DNA from: Pseudomonas sp. SJZ079
Lineage (GTDB): Bacteria; Pseudomonadota; Gammaproteobacteria; Pseudomonadales; Pseudomonadaceae
NCBI RefSeq assembly: GCF_007993865.1
Contig: NZ_VIUH01000011.1
Coordinates: 87,093 to 151,092, forward strand
Direction of reading: 5' to 3'
Length of the DNA: 64,000 nt
The notes beneath the pieces are model-generated. The model saw nothing but the letters and a program-made list of their open reading frames with translations, searched no databases and was not told where the DNA came from. A program made the position numbers and the translations under genes. Of this stretch, positions 54,521 through 62,979 are shown one piece after another (positions within the stretch are counted from its first letter, which is position 1; every line of letters starts with the position of its first letter).

Positions 54521-54884
54521 GGTGCTTCTCCTGGGCGTTGCAGCTGGGGTTGAAGGCGCAGTGCTGGCAGGCTTTCCAGTGCTGCATGGCGTTGGGGTTG
54601 TGGGTGGGGGCTGGCTTTTCGCGATAGCTTTGGCATTGCTCGACGTTGATCTCTTCGCCGAGTGCCACGCATTCGAGGCGGCCCAGGGCGTCCATTACCC
54701 GGCGCTCGACACCTGCCGTGCTGGGCGATGGGTAGCGGTTGGCGAGTACCAGGCTGACGGTGCTGCGGCTCATGCCGATGCGCTTGCCGGTTGCGGTGAT
54801 GTTGCTACGCGCCACTTCGGCGCCCAGCAGCTGGACGAACAGTGGCGGCTGCTCGCCCCAGGCCTGCAGATGCGCGGCGCTCAT
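54504..54884 (-). CDS. HTH protein with Cys cluster
   Basis: 126 residues from MSAAHLQAWGEQPP (GGAGG upstream), overlapping its neighbour by 4 bases. Central helix-turn-helix TATGKRIGMSRSTVSLVLANRYPS resembling LacI-type heads, and a C-terminal CQHCAFNPSC that may bind a metal. Small DNA-binding protein of the early operon. Confidence 0.75.
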   Translation of the reverse strand: MSAAHLQAWGEQPPLFVQLLGAEVARSNITATGKRIGMSRSTVSLVLANRYPSPSTAGVERRVMDALGRLECVALGEEINVEQCQSYREKPAPTHNPNAMQHWKACQHCAFNPSCNAQEKHHARLH

Positions 54885-55483
54885 GCCTCCACCTCCGGGG
54901 CTTGGCGGTACACGACTGCGTCCAGGTTCGGGTCGAACACCTGGCCGATGCGCTGGATCATCGGCGGGCGCGGGCCGGTGTATTTGCCTGGTGCAAGCCG
55001 GTAGCGTGCCGGACGCCCAGGCTTGCCCTTGCGGACAACCTGTACATAGCCAGCTAGGTTCAGCCACTTGAGGTAAGAGCGTGCGGTCATGAGGGTAGTG
55101 GGCGCCGCAATCGAGGCCTGCGCGGCCAGTTGCTCGGCATCCAGCTCGCCGAGAATACGCAGGGTGCGCCACATGGCCTCGGTGCCTTTGCCGGCGGTGC
55201 TGGGTCTGCCGTCACGGGTGACCGCCGGGGCCTCGGCCCCGACATCCTTGAGCAGACGTAGGGTCTGCTCCTCGAAGCGCTCACCGCTGACCACCTGTAG
55301 ATACTCGGCGCGAACCAGAGACTGCAGGTAGCTGCGCACCGTGGCGTCGTGAGTGTTGGCTTGGCGTGCAACCGAGTAGGCAGTGAAGCCTTGGGCGTTG
55401 GCGCGGATGGCTTCCCAGATGCGTTGGCGGTTACTTTTGCCGCCCTGCATTTCCAGGTGAATCTTTTTCCGCCCTTGGGCCAT
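54881..55483 (-). CDS. Tandem winged-helix early protein
   Basis: 200 residues from MAQGRKKIHLEM (GGAGGG upstream), forming TGATG with the MuB-like gene. Two winged-helix-like units: about 15-75 (IWEAIRANAQGFTAYSVARQ) and about 105-170 (RTLRILGELDAEQLAAQA, GRPARYRLAP). Probably DNA-binding. Role unknown. Confidence 0.72.
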   Translation of the reverse strand: MAQGRKKIHLEMQGGKSNRQRIWEAIRANAQGFTAYSVARQANTHDATVRSYLQSLVRAEYLQVVSGERFEEQTLRLLKDVGAEAPAVTRDGRPSTAGKGTEAMWRTLRILGELDAEQLAAQASIAAPTTLMTARSYLKWLNLAGYVQVVRKGKPGRPARYRLAPGKYTGPRPPMIQRIGQVFDPNLDAVVYRQAPEVEA

Positions 55484-56205
55484 CAGGCAGCCCTCCGCGC
55501 AGGGGCTTCGCCAGTGAACCAGCCGCGCTTGCCCCACTGCGCCAGGTCGATGCTATCCAGGCACAGGGCCTGGGCTTCGCTGTGTACCCGGTACAGGTTG
55601 ACCGCTACCCGGCGCAGGCAGCCGCGCACCTGGTGGCGCAGGTTGTCCAGCAGATCATCGGCGATGTGCAGGTCCGGGTAGCTGGCGGCGGCCAGTTGCT
55701 GCATGTCGGCCAGGGTGGCGGGCTGCGCCGGCACCCACTCCAACACCCGATTGTGCAGGCGCTCCAGCTTGGCCAGGCTGGCCGGCACACGCTCTTCGCC
55801 GATCAATACGATGGTGCCCTGGCTGGCGTTGTAGATGTCGGTCAGGATGTTGGCCACGGCCTTGTCGAGCAGGTACTGCACATCGTCGATCAGCAGCGGG
55901 CGGCCGCTGCGGCTGAGCTGTTCGGCCACTTGGTCGACCATTTCCGACAGGGTGCGCTGCGGCGCGATGCCCATCTCACGCAGGATGGCGAGCAGGAAAG
56001 CCTTCTTACTCCAGGTGTCGCGGCACTCGACGTAGTAGGCGCGGTGCTGGTTGGCAGCCCAGGCGGCGGCCACGCTTTTGCCCATGCCGCTGGGGCCGTA
56101 CTTCACCACCAGGCCGGGCAAGCCTTGCGGGCGCATCATGGCGCGCTCGATGGCACTGGCCAGCAGGCCGACGTTAGTCAAAGGTACGATCTTGGTTACG
56201 CTCAT
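55483..56205 (-). CDS. MuB-like AAA+ target-selection ATPase
   Basis: 240 residues from MSVTKIVPLTNV (GGAG 8 bases upstream). Walker A KYGPSGMGKSVAAAW and Walker B PLLIDDVQYLLDK, then VLIGEERV (sensor). In Mu-like transposition B binds target DNA, activates the transposase and confers target immunity. It is shorter than Mu B (312 residues), as in B3-type phages. Follows the transposase gene by 17 bases. Confidence 0.9.
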   Translation of the reverse strand: MSVTKIVPLTNVGLLASAIERAMMRPQGLPGLVVKYGPSGMGKSVAAAWAANQHRAYYVECRDTWSKKAFLLAILREMGIAPQRTLSEMVDQVAEQLSRSGRPLLIDDVQYLLDKAVANILTDIYNASQGTIVLIGEERVPASLAKLERLHNRVLEWVPAQPATLADMQQLAAASYPDLHIADDLLDNLRHQVRGCLRRVAVNLYRVHSEAQALCLDSIDLAQWGKRGWFTGEAPARRAA

Positions 56206-56222
56206 TGGTATAGCTCCCTTGG

Positions 56223-58265
56223 TCAAGCGCGGGCCTGTTCGTCCGCGAATTCAAACATGCGCTGGATGGATGCGAAGTCCGGGTGGTTGGGGTAGCGCCC
56301 GTGCCACCTGGCTTCGTCTTCGGTGAGTGCTTCGCCACCGGTCTGGCGGCTGTCGAGTTGCTGCCACAGGCGGTAGCGGGCCATGGCGTCGCCCGGCACC
56401 ACGAACGCCTCGGCTTCTGCGGCCATCAGCTGGACGGCGTACTGTTGGGCGCTGATGAGCTGGGCCGGCTCCAGGCTGGCGCTGGGTGCCGAAGTCGGCG
56501 CGATCATTTCCACGCGGGTACCGGTCAGCGTCTCGATCTTGTCGATGCCGCGCTTGATCTGGCCCTGGGCACGCTTCTCGCGGGCCTGCTCGACCCGGTT
56601 GAGCGGCATGTAGTCGCTGGCGTTGCCATCGAGTAGGGCTTCGCCCAGCAGCTCGCCGTCGAGGGTGCGCACCCACACTCGCGAGGCGTCGCGTACGTCG
56701 TAGGCCACTCGTACTTGTTCGCCCTGGTAATCGCGCAGCGCGTCGAGGAAATAGCGGTTGTTATCCCAGGCGACCTCGCCCCGATGGGTTTTGCGGATCA
56801 CCTGTGGGCGCATCAGGTCGCTCACCAGCTCGGGTGGCGCGATCATTGGCTCCCAGCCTTGGGCGCGGGCGGCGTCCCAGGCTTCGTTGGGGCTCATGTG
56901 GCACATGCGACCGGTCTGCGGATCGCGCATCTTGGCCAGGCCACGGTGCGGGCGGTTGTTGTAGTCCTCAATCTCGACTTCCGCTGCGGCCATGAACTCG
57001 GCGAAGGTCGGCAGCAGGCGGGTGGTGCCGGTGTCGCGCAGCTGCTGGCGGCTGATGCGGTGCACTTTGGTGCCGGCGTGTTTATCCATGTCGGCGCCGA
57101 TAAAGCTGGTCAGCTTCTTCGCGGCACGCACCCACAAGCTCTGGTGGCTGCGCTCGACCAGGCCACGGGCCTGGCTGTTATAGGGCAAGGCGTGGGTCAT
57201 TTCCCCGCCCAGGCGGTCGACCACTTCGCGCACCGTGTCGTTGGCAAAGCCTGAGCCGTTGTCCACATAGAACATGGCGAACATGCCGCCGCGCTCGATG
57301 GCATCGCGCAGGGCGAACATCACGTCGATGGTGTTCTCCGCCTCACCGATGGACACGCCCAGCACCCGGCGCGTGGTCACGTCGAGAACGGTGGTGATCT
57401 CCGGTCGGTACGGCTTGCCGGTGTGCGGGTTGATCACCTCGGCGTCGAACTTGTGGCCGTCGGCGGTATACACGTCGCCCGGCAACAGATTTTTGGTGGT
57501 GCGGCGGCGGAACGGCTGGAAGGCTTTCAGCTCTTGTGGGCTGTAGCGGCCTTGCTCGCGGGCTTCCACGCTTAGCTTATTAAGGAAGCGGCGTACCTGG
57601 TGAATGCTCGGCCGCTCGCCCTGGCACTTGGCGGCGAACTCGGCATAGCTGGCCTCGACGCTGGGTTTGGTCGGCCGCTGGAAGCAGCGCAGGAAGTCCT
57701 TGGCCCAGCTCGGCACGGCCATGTCTTTCTGTCGGCGGGCCGGCGCCAGGCCGATTTCGCCCTGCTTGCGATAGTCGGCCAACCAACGTTTGAGGGTGCG
57801 TTCAGAAAGGCTGCGATCTTCGGTCTTGCGGTCGTTGGCGCGGATCACCCGGTCACTCAGGTAGGGGCTCAGGTCGCCGCTTTTGGCCAGACCGACCAGG
57901 GTCATGATCGCCCGCTGCTGGCTGGTCACCTGGCTCATTCGCTCGATTTCGCGGACGAAGGCCAACCGCGCAGTCATCACCGAGCGTTGCTCATCGGTCA
58001 GGCGTGACGCGGAAACGGCGTCACGCTCAGCAATAACTGGCAAGGGCGCGGCGACAGGTTCTGGTTGCGCGTTGGCTACCGAGGCGGCAATCAGGGCAGC
58101 TTGGGTTTCCTTGGGCAGCACGGCGAAGGCGTACTCGATGGCTTTGCTGCCAAGGCGGCGCTGGCCTTCCCAGCCTTCGCGGTCGGCAGTCTTGCGCACG
58201 CCTTGGACGGTGCCGGGCATACCAGACACGCCAGCCAACTCCTGGGCGGTGTACCAGTTACGCAT
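56223..58265 (-). CDS. DDE transposase (MuA-like)
   Basis: 680 residues from MRNWYTAQELAGVSGMPGTV (GGAGG upstream). N-terminal winged-helix end-binding domain (1-60), further helix-turn-helix domains (about 90-250), the RNase H-like core with Asp269 (TADGHKF), Asp335 (YVDNGSGF) and Glu371 (RGLVERSHQ), and C-terminal domains that in Mu contact B and ClpX. Cuts and joins the phage ends for integration and replication. Confidence 0.95.
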   Translation of the reverse strand: MRNWYTAQELAGVSGMPGTVQGVRKTADREGWEGQRRLGSKAIEYAFAVLPKETQAALIAASVANAQPEPVAAPLPVIAERDAVSASRLTDEQRSVMTARLAFVREIERMSQVTSQQRAIMTLVGLAKSGDLSPYLSDRVIRANDRKTEDRSLSERTLKRWLADYRKQGEIGLAPARRQKDMAVPSWAKDFLRCFQRPTKPSVEASYAEFAAKCQGERPSIHQVRRFLNKLSVEAREQGRYSPQELKAFQPFRRRTTKNLLPGDVYTADGHKFDAEVINPHTGKPYRPEITTVLDVTTRRVLGVSIGEAENTIDVMFALRDAIERGGMFAMFYVDNGSGFANDTVREVVDRLGGEMTHALPYNSQARGLVERSHQSLWVRAAKKLTSFIGADMDKHAGTKVHRISRQQLRDTGTTRLLPTFAEFMAAAEVEIEDYNNRPHRGLAKMRDPQTGRMCHMSPNEAWDAARAQGWEPMIAPPELVSDLMRPQVIRKTHRGEVAWDNNRYFLDALRDYQGEQVRVAYDVRDASRVWVRTLDGELLGEALLDGNASDYMPLNRVEQAREKRAQGQIKRGIDKIETLTGTRVEMIAPTSAPSASLEPAQLISAQQYAVQLMAAEAEAFVVPGDAMARYRLWQQLDSRQTGGEALTEDEARWHGRYPNHPDFASIQRMFEFADEQARA

Positions 58266-58461
58266 GGTTGCCTCCCGCCGCGCGCGCCAAGTCGTGGCGA
58301 GCACGCTTTAGCTTCAACGCATAGATAAAGAGGGCTTGCCATTCATGCTCACTGAGCTGAGCCGTTTGGATGTACTCGCGAAACGCCGCCTCAGGGTTGC
58401 GTTCGGCTACTTCGATTTGCGGGATGGCCCGTATCGCTGCATTTACCTGCGGAGCTTTCAT
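58258..58461 (-). CDS. Small early protein before transposase
   Basis: 67 residues from MKAPQVNAAIRAIPQIEVAE (GGAGA upstream); overlaps its neighbours by 4 and 8 bases. Helical, with LSEHEWQALFIYALKLKRARHDL. Unknown family. Confidence 0.7.
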   Translation of the reverse strand: MKAPQVNAAIRAIPQIEVAERNPEAAFREYIQTAQLSEHEWQALFIYALKLKRARHDLARAAGGNHA

Positions 58462-58895
58462 TGCTGTTCTCCCATCAGTCGTTTCAGCTCTCGCGCTCTG
58501 CGGCTGGCGTCTGATGCCACGCGCTCCAGTCGACCCAGTTCGGCATCCAGCGCTTCGCGGCCATAGGCCACACGCCCGCCGCGCAGGTTCACTTGCCAGT
58601 CGGTCAGCACATGGCTGGCGCACACCTCTTCCAGCAGCGCGGCTCTATATAGAGGTAGGTTGTGGTCGGCGCGGGCTGGGCTGGCCCAGGCGTCGAGCAT
58701 GTGTTTGCTCACGTCATCGCCAGACAGGCGCGACATGCGCGCGGCGATTTCGTAGCGATCCAACTCAGAGCCCTTGAGCATTTCGCCCACCAGTTCACTG
58801 ACCTGGACGGCATAGTTGCCGCAGCCCGGTACGGCTAAAACAGGTTGGGGGACTTCGAAGATGTCTAGCGTGCGGTCGTCCTTTCCGTGACGCAT
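58458..58895 (-). CDS. Early protein between ner and transposase
   Basis: 145 residues starting MRHGKDDRTLDIFEVPQPVLAV. Helical, with LVGEMLKGSELDRYEIAARMSRLSG, reminiscent of a helix-turn-helix, and a coiled-coil C-terminus (LGRLERVASDASRRARELKRL). It lies 2 bases after the ner-like gene. Unknown role. Confidence 0.72.
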   Translation of the reverse strand: MRHGKDDRTLDIFEVPQPVLAVPGCGNYAVQVSELVGEMLKGSELDRYEIAARMSRLSGDDVSKHMLDAWASPARADHNLPLYRAALLEEVCASHVLTDWQVNLRGGRVAYGREALDAELGRLERVASDASRRARELKRLMGEQQ

Positions 58896-58897
58896 GT

Positions 58898-59248
58898 CTA
58901 GGCCTCCTTGCCGCTTATACGGTGCGGAACAGGACAGTAACGGCTATCCTTCGCGGACCCGGTACAGTGATATTGCATCGAGTGTTCGGCCCGATTTGGC
59001 CGCTGACGCATGGGGGTACCGTCGTTATTCCAACGCTCCGGCCATAGCATCTCGGGTGTGGTTCCGAGTGCAGCGGCAATGGCGCGCTCAACGCGAGGGT
59101 AAGAGCGCTCTTTGGTGGCGCGGATAGCCCGGTCGGTTATCCCGAGTTGGCGGGCTAGGTTGGCAGCGGAGCTACCCCGGACGCGCAACTGGTATTTGAT
59201 CCACTCCCAGCGGCGAGCCGGATCGTGAGGTACGTCTTTAACGTTCAT
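58898..59248 (-). CDS. ner: Ner-like early repressor
   Basis: 116 residues from MNVKDVPHDPARRWEWIKYQ (an ATG 12 bases earlier is also possible). It parallels Mu Ner: a helix-turn-helix (NLARQLGITDRAIRATKER) and the block PRVERAIAAALGTTPEMLWPERW. It has about 40 extra C-terminal residues. Ner turns down early and repressor transcription in lytic growth. It is first in the early operon, divergent from the repressor gene. Confidence 0.87.
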   Translation of the reverse strand: MNVKDVPHDPARRWEWIKYQLRVRGSSAANLARQLGITDRAIRATKERSYPRVERAIAAALGTTPEMLWPERWNNDGTPMRQRPNRAEHSMQYHCTGSAKDSRYCPVPHRISGKEA

Positions 59249-59311
59249 CGCAACAACCATCTTGGCGGGTGGTTTTTTTAGGCTGTCTAACGGCCTGTTG
59301 CGGATAAACAT

Positions 59312-59407
59312 ATCCCAAAAACGGGAATGCGAAAACCGTATTTGAGAGTTTCCATTCCTGTTTTCGGTTTGATTTGCCCGAAAAGTAGATCGAGAGCTTT
59401 AAAATCA
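59312..59407. promoter_or_regulatory. Immunity operator region
   Basis: Inverted repeats AAAACGGGAATG (59318-59329) and CATTCCTGTTTT (59353-59364), plus CGAAAAC (59330-59336) and GTTTTCG (59360-59366), lie between the divergent ner and repressor genes. Probably binding sites for both regulators and the start of early transcription. Confidence 0.65.
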
Positions 59408-60133
59408 ATGACTTACGGCGAAAAGAAACAACGCACTCAATCCGAAAAAGAAGTTTCCTTTCCGTATTCGGGAATAGAAACTCGAATCGCTGCGGTTGCT
59501 GACCTGTACGAGTCTCGAAAACAGGCCGCCGGTGCGGCAGGAGTGGCCCTTTCTTCCCTGCAGCGCTGGATTGCGGGTGAGGGCATGCCAGCCTTCGACT
59601 CAGTGGCAATGCTTGCGACCGGTAAGGGTGTGGCGCTGGACTGGATAGCCACGGGGGCGGGAGAGATGTTTCTTGCCTCGCAGAGCAACTCCGAACCTGT
59701 CGCACCTGAGGACGACAAATATGTCTACGTCCCGCTCTACGATGCCCGTTGCAGCGCCGGCAGCGGCTCCTGGAACGAGGGAGCCAAGATCTGGACCCAG
59801 CTGGCGTTCACTCGCTACTCGCTGCAGCGCAAGGGCCTGATCCCGGAAAGCCTGTCAGCCATCCAGGTCAGCGGCGACTCCATGGTTCCATTGCTGGACG
59901 ACAGTGACACCGTCCTAATCGACCACAAGCGCAACAGCCTGGAGGGCGAAGGTATCTACGTCATCCACCTGGATGACCACCTGTACGCCAAACGCCTCCA
60001 GCGCCAGTTCGACGGCTCGCTGAGCATCATCAGCGAGAATAAGGCTTACCAGACCATGGCCGTGCCCAAGGAGCGCCTAGATGAACTGCAGATCATCGGC
60101 CGGGTCGTGTGGGCAGGCGGCTGGATGGTTTAA
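59408..60133 (+). CDS. S24-type phage repressor (cI-like)
   Basis: 241 residues from MTYGEKKQRTQSEKEVSF; an upstream in-frame ATG at 59327 lies within the operator and is not used. N-terminal helix-turn-helix (KQAAGAAGVALSSLQRWIAGE), then a LexA-like peptidase domain: Ala-Gly in RCSAGSGSW, Ser in VSGDSMVPLL, and Lys in LYAKRLQR. Such repressors self-cleave with RecA, so the prophage may be SOS-inducible, unlike Mu. Confidence 0.9.
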   Translation: MTYGEKKQRTQSEKEVSFPYSGIETRIAAVADLYESRKQAAGAAGVALSSLQRWIAGEGMPAFDSVAMLATGKGVALDWIATGAGEMFLASQSNSEPVAPEDDKYVYVPLYDARCSAGSGSWNEGAKIWTQLAFTRYSLQRKGLIPESLSAIQVSGDSMVPLLDDSDTVLIDHKRNSLEGEGIYVIHLDDHLYAKRLQRQFDGSLSIISENKAYQTMAVPKERLDELQIIGRVVWAGGWMV

Positions 60134-60148
60134 GGAAAGGGGAAAGTT

Positions 60149-60403
60149 ATGGCAGCGAGCAACGAGTGGACCGAATGGCATCTGACTCCAAGAGGCTGGG
60201 AGCGCGGTACAGAGAAAGAGGACTTCCGTAAGATTGAGCGCGACCCGCCTGCCGACCGAGTGCTTTCTTCCAAATACGGGCAGTACTTGTCCTCCATTTA
60301 CTCAAAGCTTGAAGAGTCCAACCCGATCACATGGCGCGGTGCAGACTCGGCGTTAATCGATGCACTGCTCAGCAAGTTCGGCCCGCCGCCGGACCACCTC
60401 TGA
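60149..60403 (+). CDS. Small protein after repressor
   Basis: 84 residues, MAASNEWTEWHLTPRGWERG, with a GGGGAAAG site. Acidic/basic mixed, no motif recognised. It is on the repressor strand 15 bases behind it, thus probably expressed in the lysogen. A candidate immunity or exclusion accessory. Confidence 0.65.
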   Translation: MAASNEWTEWHLTPRGWERGTEKEDFRKIERDPPADRVLSSKYGQYLSSIYSKLEESNPITWRGADSALIDALLSKFGPPPDHL

Positions 60404-60603
60404 TTGCTGTGCCATATGTCTCGTTAAATTGGGCTAACCTGGTTCGCGCGCACCTATTTGCGTTTCGCAGGGCTTTGGCACTGGTTAACGCATGCGCCTG
60501 TCACCAAGACCCGCGCCGGCCGGGCCTTTCCGAACTCTTCCGGCATCATCCAGGCTCTTCCGGCATCCTTCCGGCCCGGTGCCAAACCTAGAACCTCCCC
60601 ACA
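60404..60603. repeat. Prophage left end with transposase-binding repeats
   Basis: TTTGGCAC in reverse orientation at 60579-60586, exactly 18 bases in from the end; the opposite-orientation copy at 60474-60481 lies in a 20-base stretch matching the other phage end at 18 of 20 positions. Two 13-base direct repeats CTCTTCCGGCATC are at 60535-60547 and 60555-60567. This resembles the split L1/L2/L3 layout of Mu. Confidence 0.8.
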
Positions 60604-60608
60604 TATAG
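60604..60608. repeat. Prophage target-site duplication, right copy (TATAG)
   Basis: TATAG directly after the phage terminus ...CCCCACA, matching 25360-25364. Confidence 0.9.
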
Positions 60609-60624
60609 ATAGAGTGGTATTGCG

Positions 60625-60632
60625 GCATCGGT
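60625..60632. repeat. IS66 target duplication, left copy (GCATCGGT)
   Basis: Eight bases identical to 63587-63594 on the other side of the element; 8 bp is the usual length for IS66. Confidence 0.93.
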
Positions 60633-60679
60633 GTAACCGTCCGGTCAGCACCCACTCCTGACTGCCATCTAAATCAGCA

Positions 60680-60716
60680 AAGATAGTGTCCACCATTTTT
60701 TAGTGGACACTATCTT
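60680..60716 (+). promoter_or_regulatory. Perfect hairpin over the tnpA start
   Basis: 14-base arms (60680-60693 and 60703-60716) around a 9-base loop; the GTG start of tnpA is the first codon of the right arm. It could hide the start codon and limit transposase synthesis. Confidence 0.65.
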
Positions 60717-61092
60717 GGATACAACCGCCCCCGTCCGCCGAACAGGCCGACGCCCCAACTTCCCACGTGAGTTCAAACGCAAGGTCGTTGAGGCCAGCTT
60801 CCAGCCTGGCGCTTCCGTGTCGTTGATCGCTCGCGAGCATGACGTCAATGCCAACTTGGTGTTTCGCTGGCGGCACCAGTATCAGGAGGGGGCCTTCGGC
60901 CCGGTTAATCACAGTGCAACGTTTTTACCTGTCCAGATGATCGAGTCGTCGACGGATGTCCCGCAAGCCGCTCAGCCTCTGCTTGAGTTTCATTCCGAGC
61001 TGGTTGTAGAAGTGGGTAAAGCCACGCTACGCATCACTGGCACGCCTGACCTGCAGACGATGCAACTCGTCTTGCAGCAGTTACTGCGGTGA
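60703..61092 (+). CDS. tnpA: IS66 TnpA (accessory, Orf1-type)
   Basis: 129 residues with a GTG start. Helix-turn-helix of the IS3/IS66 Orf1 type: RPNFPREFKRKVVEASFQPG, SVSLIAREHDVNANLVFRWRHQY. Needed with TnpB for IS66 transposition. Ends as GTGA over the tnpB start. Confidence 0.9.
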   Translation: MDTILDTTAPVRRTGRRPNFPREFKRKVVEASFQPGASVSLIAREHDVNANLVFRWRHQYQEGAFGPVNHSATFLPVQMIESSTDVPQAAQPLLEFHSELVVEVGKATLRITGTPDLQTMQLVLQQLLR

Positions 61093-61433
61093 TTGCCCCG
61101 CCCGCTGGAACCCGTATCTGGATCGCCGCCGGCGTCACGGACATGCGCCGCGGCTTCGATGGGTTGGCGGCGTTGGTACAGACTCAGCTGGAAGCCGACC
61201 CCTTCTCGGGTCAGATCTTCGCCTTTCGCGGACGGCGCGGTGACCGTATCAAGCTATTGTGGTGGGACGGCGACGGTTTGTGCCTGTTTTGCAAACGGTT
61301 GGAACAAGGACGCTTCGTCTGGCCGCAAGCAACCAGCGGCAGCGTGTCACTGACGGCTGCGCAGTTGTCGATGCTGCTGGAGGGCATTGATTGGCGCAGG
61401 CCAATTCGTACAGCACCCGTCCTCGCGGTCTGA
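61089..61433 (+). CDS. tnpB: IS66 TnpB (Orf2-type)
   Basis: 114 residues, GTG start overlapping tnpA by 4 bases. The family sequence is plain: TRIWIAAGVTDMRRGFDGLAALV, FAFRGRRGDRIKLLWWDGDGLCLF, LEQGRFVWP. Biochemical role unclear in the family. Confidence 0.95.
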   Translation: MIAPPAGTRIWIAAGVTDMRRGFDGLAALVQTQLEADPFSGQIFAFRGRRGDRIKLLWWDGDGLCLFCKRLEQGRFVWPQATSGSVSLTAAQLSMLLEGIDWRRPIRTAPVLAV

Positions 61434-61470
61434 CTTGCCGCGCTGAAAAAATCCCAAGTAAGATTCGGTC

Positions 61471-62934
61471 ATGACGCTCGCGACCGACTCCCTGCCTAAC
61501 GATCTTCAATCCTTGAAGGCTCTAGTCTCTGCCCAGCGGGCAGAGATTGAGCGCTTAAAGATGATGATTGCCAAGCTGCGTCGTACGCAGTTCGGCCGCA
61601 GCTCCGAGCAACTGGAAGCGATGATCGACCAGCTCCAGTTGAGCCTTGAAGAACTGCAAGTCAGCCAAGCCGAAATGACACCTCCAGTCGAGCCGGCACC
61701 TCGCGCAGTTTCGCGCCGTAAACCATTGCCCGAACACCTGCCTCGCGAAACCCGCGTTCATCAGCCCGAGTCGCAGTGCACTGGTTGCGGTGGGACACTT
61801 CGCCATTTAGGTGAGGATGTGTCCGAAGTGCTGGAGTACGTTCCGGCACGCTTCAAAGTCATTCGCCATGTCCGTCCGAAGTGGGTTTGCCGCTGCTGCG
61901 AGCACATCGCTCAGGTGCCGGCACCGAGTCGCCCAATAGCCCGAGGCCTTGCCGGCGCGGGTTTACTGGCCCATGTGCTGGTCTCGAAGTTTGTCGATCA
62001 TTTGCCGTTGTACCGACAGTCCGAGATCTACGCCCGTGAGGGCGTGGATCTGGAGCGCTCAACCCTGGCCGACTGGGTCGGCCAGAGCAGCCGGTTGCTC
62101 CGACCGCTGATCAACGCCCTCGGGCACCACGTCATGAGCGGTCATAAAGTCCATGCCGACGACACGCCGATTGGCGTGCTCGCGCCAGGCAACGGCAAGA
62201 CCAAAACGGCTCGCCTGTGGACGTACGTGCGCGATGATCGACCTGCGGGTGACTCGACACCGGCCGCGGTATGGTTTGCCTACTCGCCGGATCGCAAGGG
62301 GCAACATCCCCGTGTTCATCTCAAGAGTTTCAGCGGGATCTTGCAGGCTGACGGCTATGCCGGTTTTGCTCAGTTGTATGCCACGGGTGCTATTGCGGAA
62401 GCCGCGTGCTGGGCTCACGCCCGCCGCAAATTTTACGATGTCTACACAGACCAGGCTTCGCCACTTGCCGGCGAGGTGTTGCAACGGATTGCGGCCCTGT
62501 ATGCCATCGAGAGCGAGATTCGAGGGCAGCCGCCCGACCAACGAAAAGCGGTTCGACAAAGCCAGGCCAGTCCGCTGCTGGAACAACTGCACGCATGGCT
62601 TAACCAGACGCAGACTCAAGTATCGAAAAAATCGGCATTGGGCGGTGCGATCCTCCATGCCCTCAATCGGTGGCAGGCGCTGACGCGCTACTGCGATGAT
62701 GGTCGGATCGAAATCGACAACAATGCCGCCGAACGCGCATTGCGCGCCGTCGCATTGGGTCGCAAAAATTACCTGTTTGCCGGATCCGATGCGGGAGGAG
62801 AACGAGCGGCGGCGATCTACAGCCTGGTGGGTACTGCCAAGCTAAACGGGTTAAATCCGCAGGTCTATCTGACCTACGTGCTTGAGCACATCGCCGAACA
62901 TCCAGTTAACCGGGTGGGCGAACTGCTGCCCTAG
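61471..62934 (+). CDS. tnpC: IS66 transposase TnpC (DDE)
   Basis: 487 residues. N-terminal coiled coil (QRAEIERLKMMIAKLRRTQFG), zinc-finger region (CTGCGGTLRHLG...WVCRCCE), DDE core with Asp in KVHADDTPIGVL, Asp in LQADGYAGF and Glu in NNAAERALRAVALGRKNYLF. Full length, no frameshift. Confidence 0.95.
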   Translation: MTLATDSLPNDLQSLKALVSAQRAEIERLKMMIAKLRRTQFGRSSEQLEAMIDQLQLSLEELQVSQAEMTPPVEPAPRAVSRRKPLPEHLPRETRVHQPESQCTGCGGTLRHLGEDVSEVLEYVPARFKVIRHVRPKWVCRCCEHIAQVPAPSRPIARGLAGAGLLAHVLVSKFVDHLPLYRQSEIYAREGVDLERSTLADWVGQSSRLLRPLINALGHHVMSGHKVHADDTPIGVLAPGNGKTKTARLWTYVRDDRPAGDSTPAAVWFAYSPDRKGQHPRVHLKSFSGILQADGYAGFAQLYATGAIAEAACWAHARRKFYDVYTDQASPLAGEVLQRIAALYAIESEIRGQPPDQRKAVRQSQASPLLEQLHAWLNQTQTQVSKKSALGGAILHALNRWQALTRYCDDGRIEIDNNAAERALRAVALGRKNYLFAGSDAGGERAAAIYSLVGTAKLNGLNPQVYLTYVLEHIAEHPVNRVGELLP

Positions 62935-62979
62935 AATATTTCCTTGAACCACACTGACCACTGCGAGGCCGCCTGATCC

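Larger units (their letters stand above)
25365..60603 (-). mobile_element. Mu-like transposable prophage with siphophage tail (B3/D3112 type), complete
   Basis: 35,239 bp bounded by TGT...ACA ends and a 5-bp duplication. Read inward, both ends carry TTTGGCAC at positions 18-25. Gene order from the right end: repressor, Ner, transposase A, ATPase B, small early genes, GemA, Mor, lysis cassette, Mu-type terminase/portal/F, protease I, head T, G-type completion protein, tail tube, chaperone with frameshift, tape measure, tail tip genes. The head genes are Mu-like, but no contractile sheath gene is present, which is the layout of Pseudomonas phages B3 and D3112. All essential modules look intact. 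Confidence 0.95.

Noticed and set aside
25365..60603. Anti-CRISPR or Aca genes
   Set aside because: The location fits, but no protein here matches an Acr or Aca family that I recognise, and no Aca-type HTH gene is present in the island.
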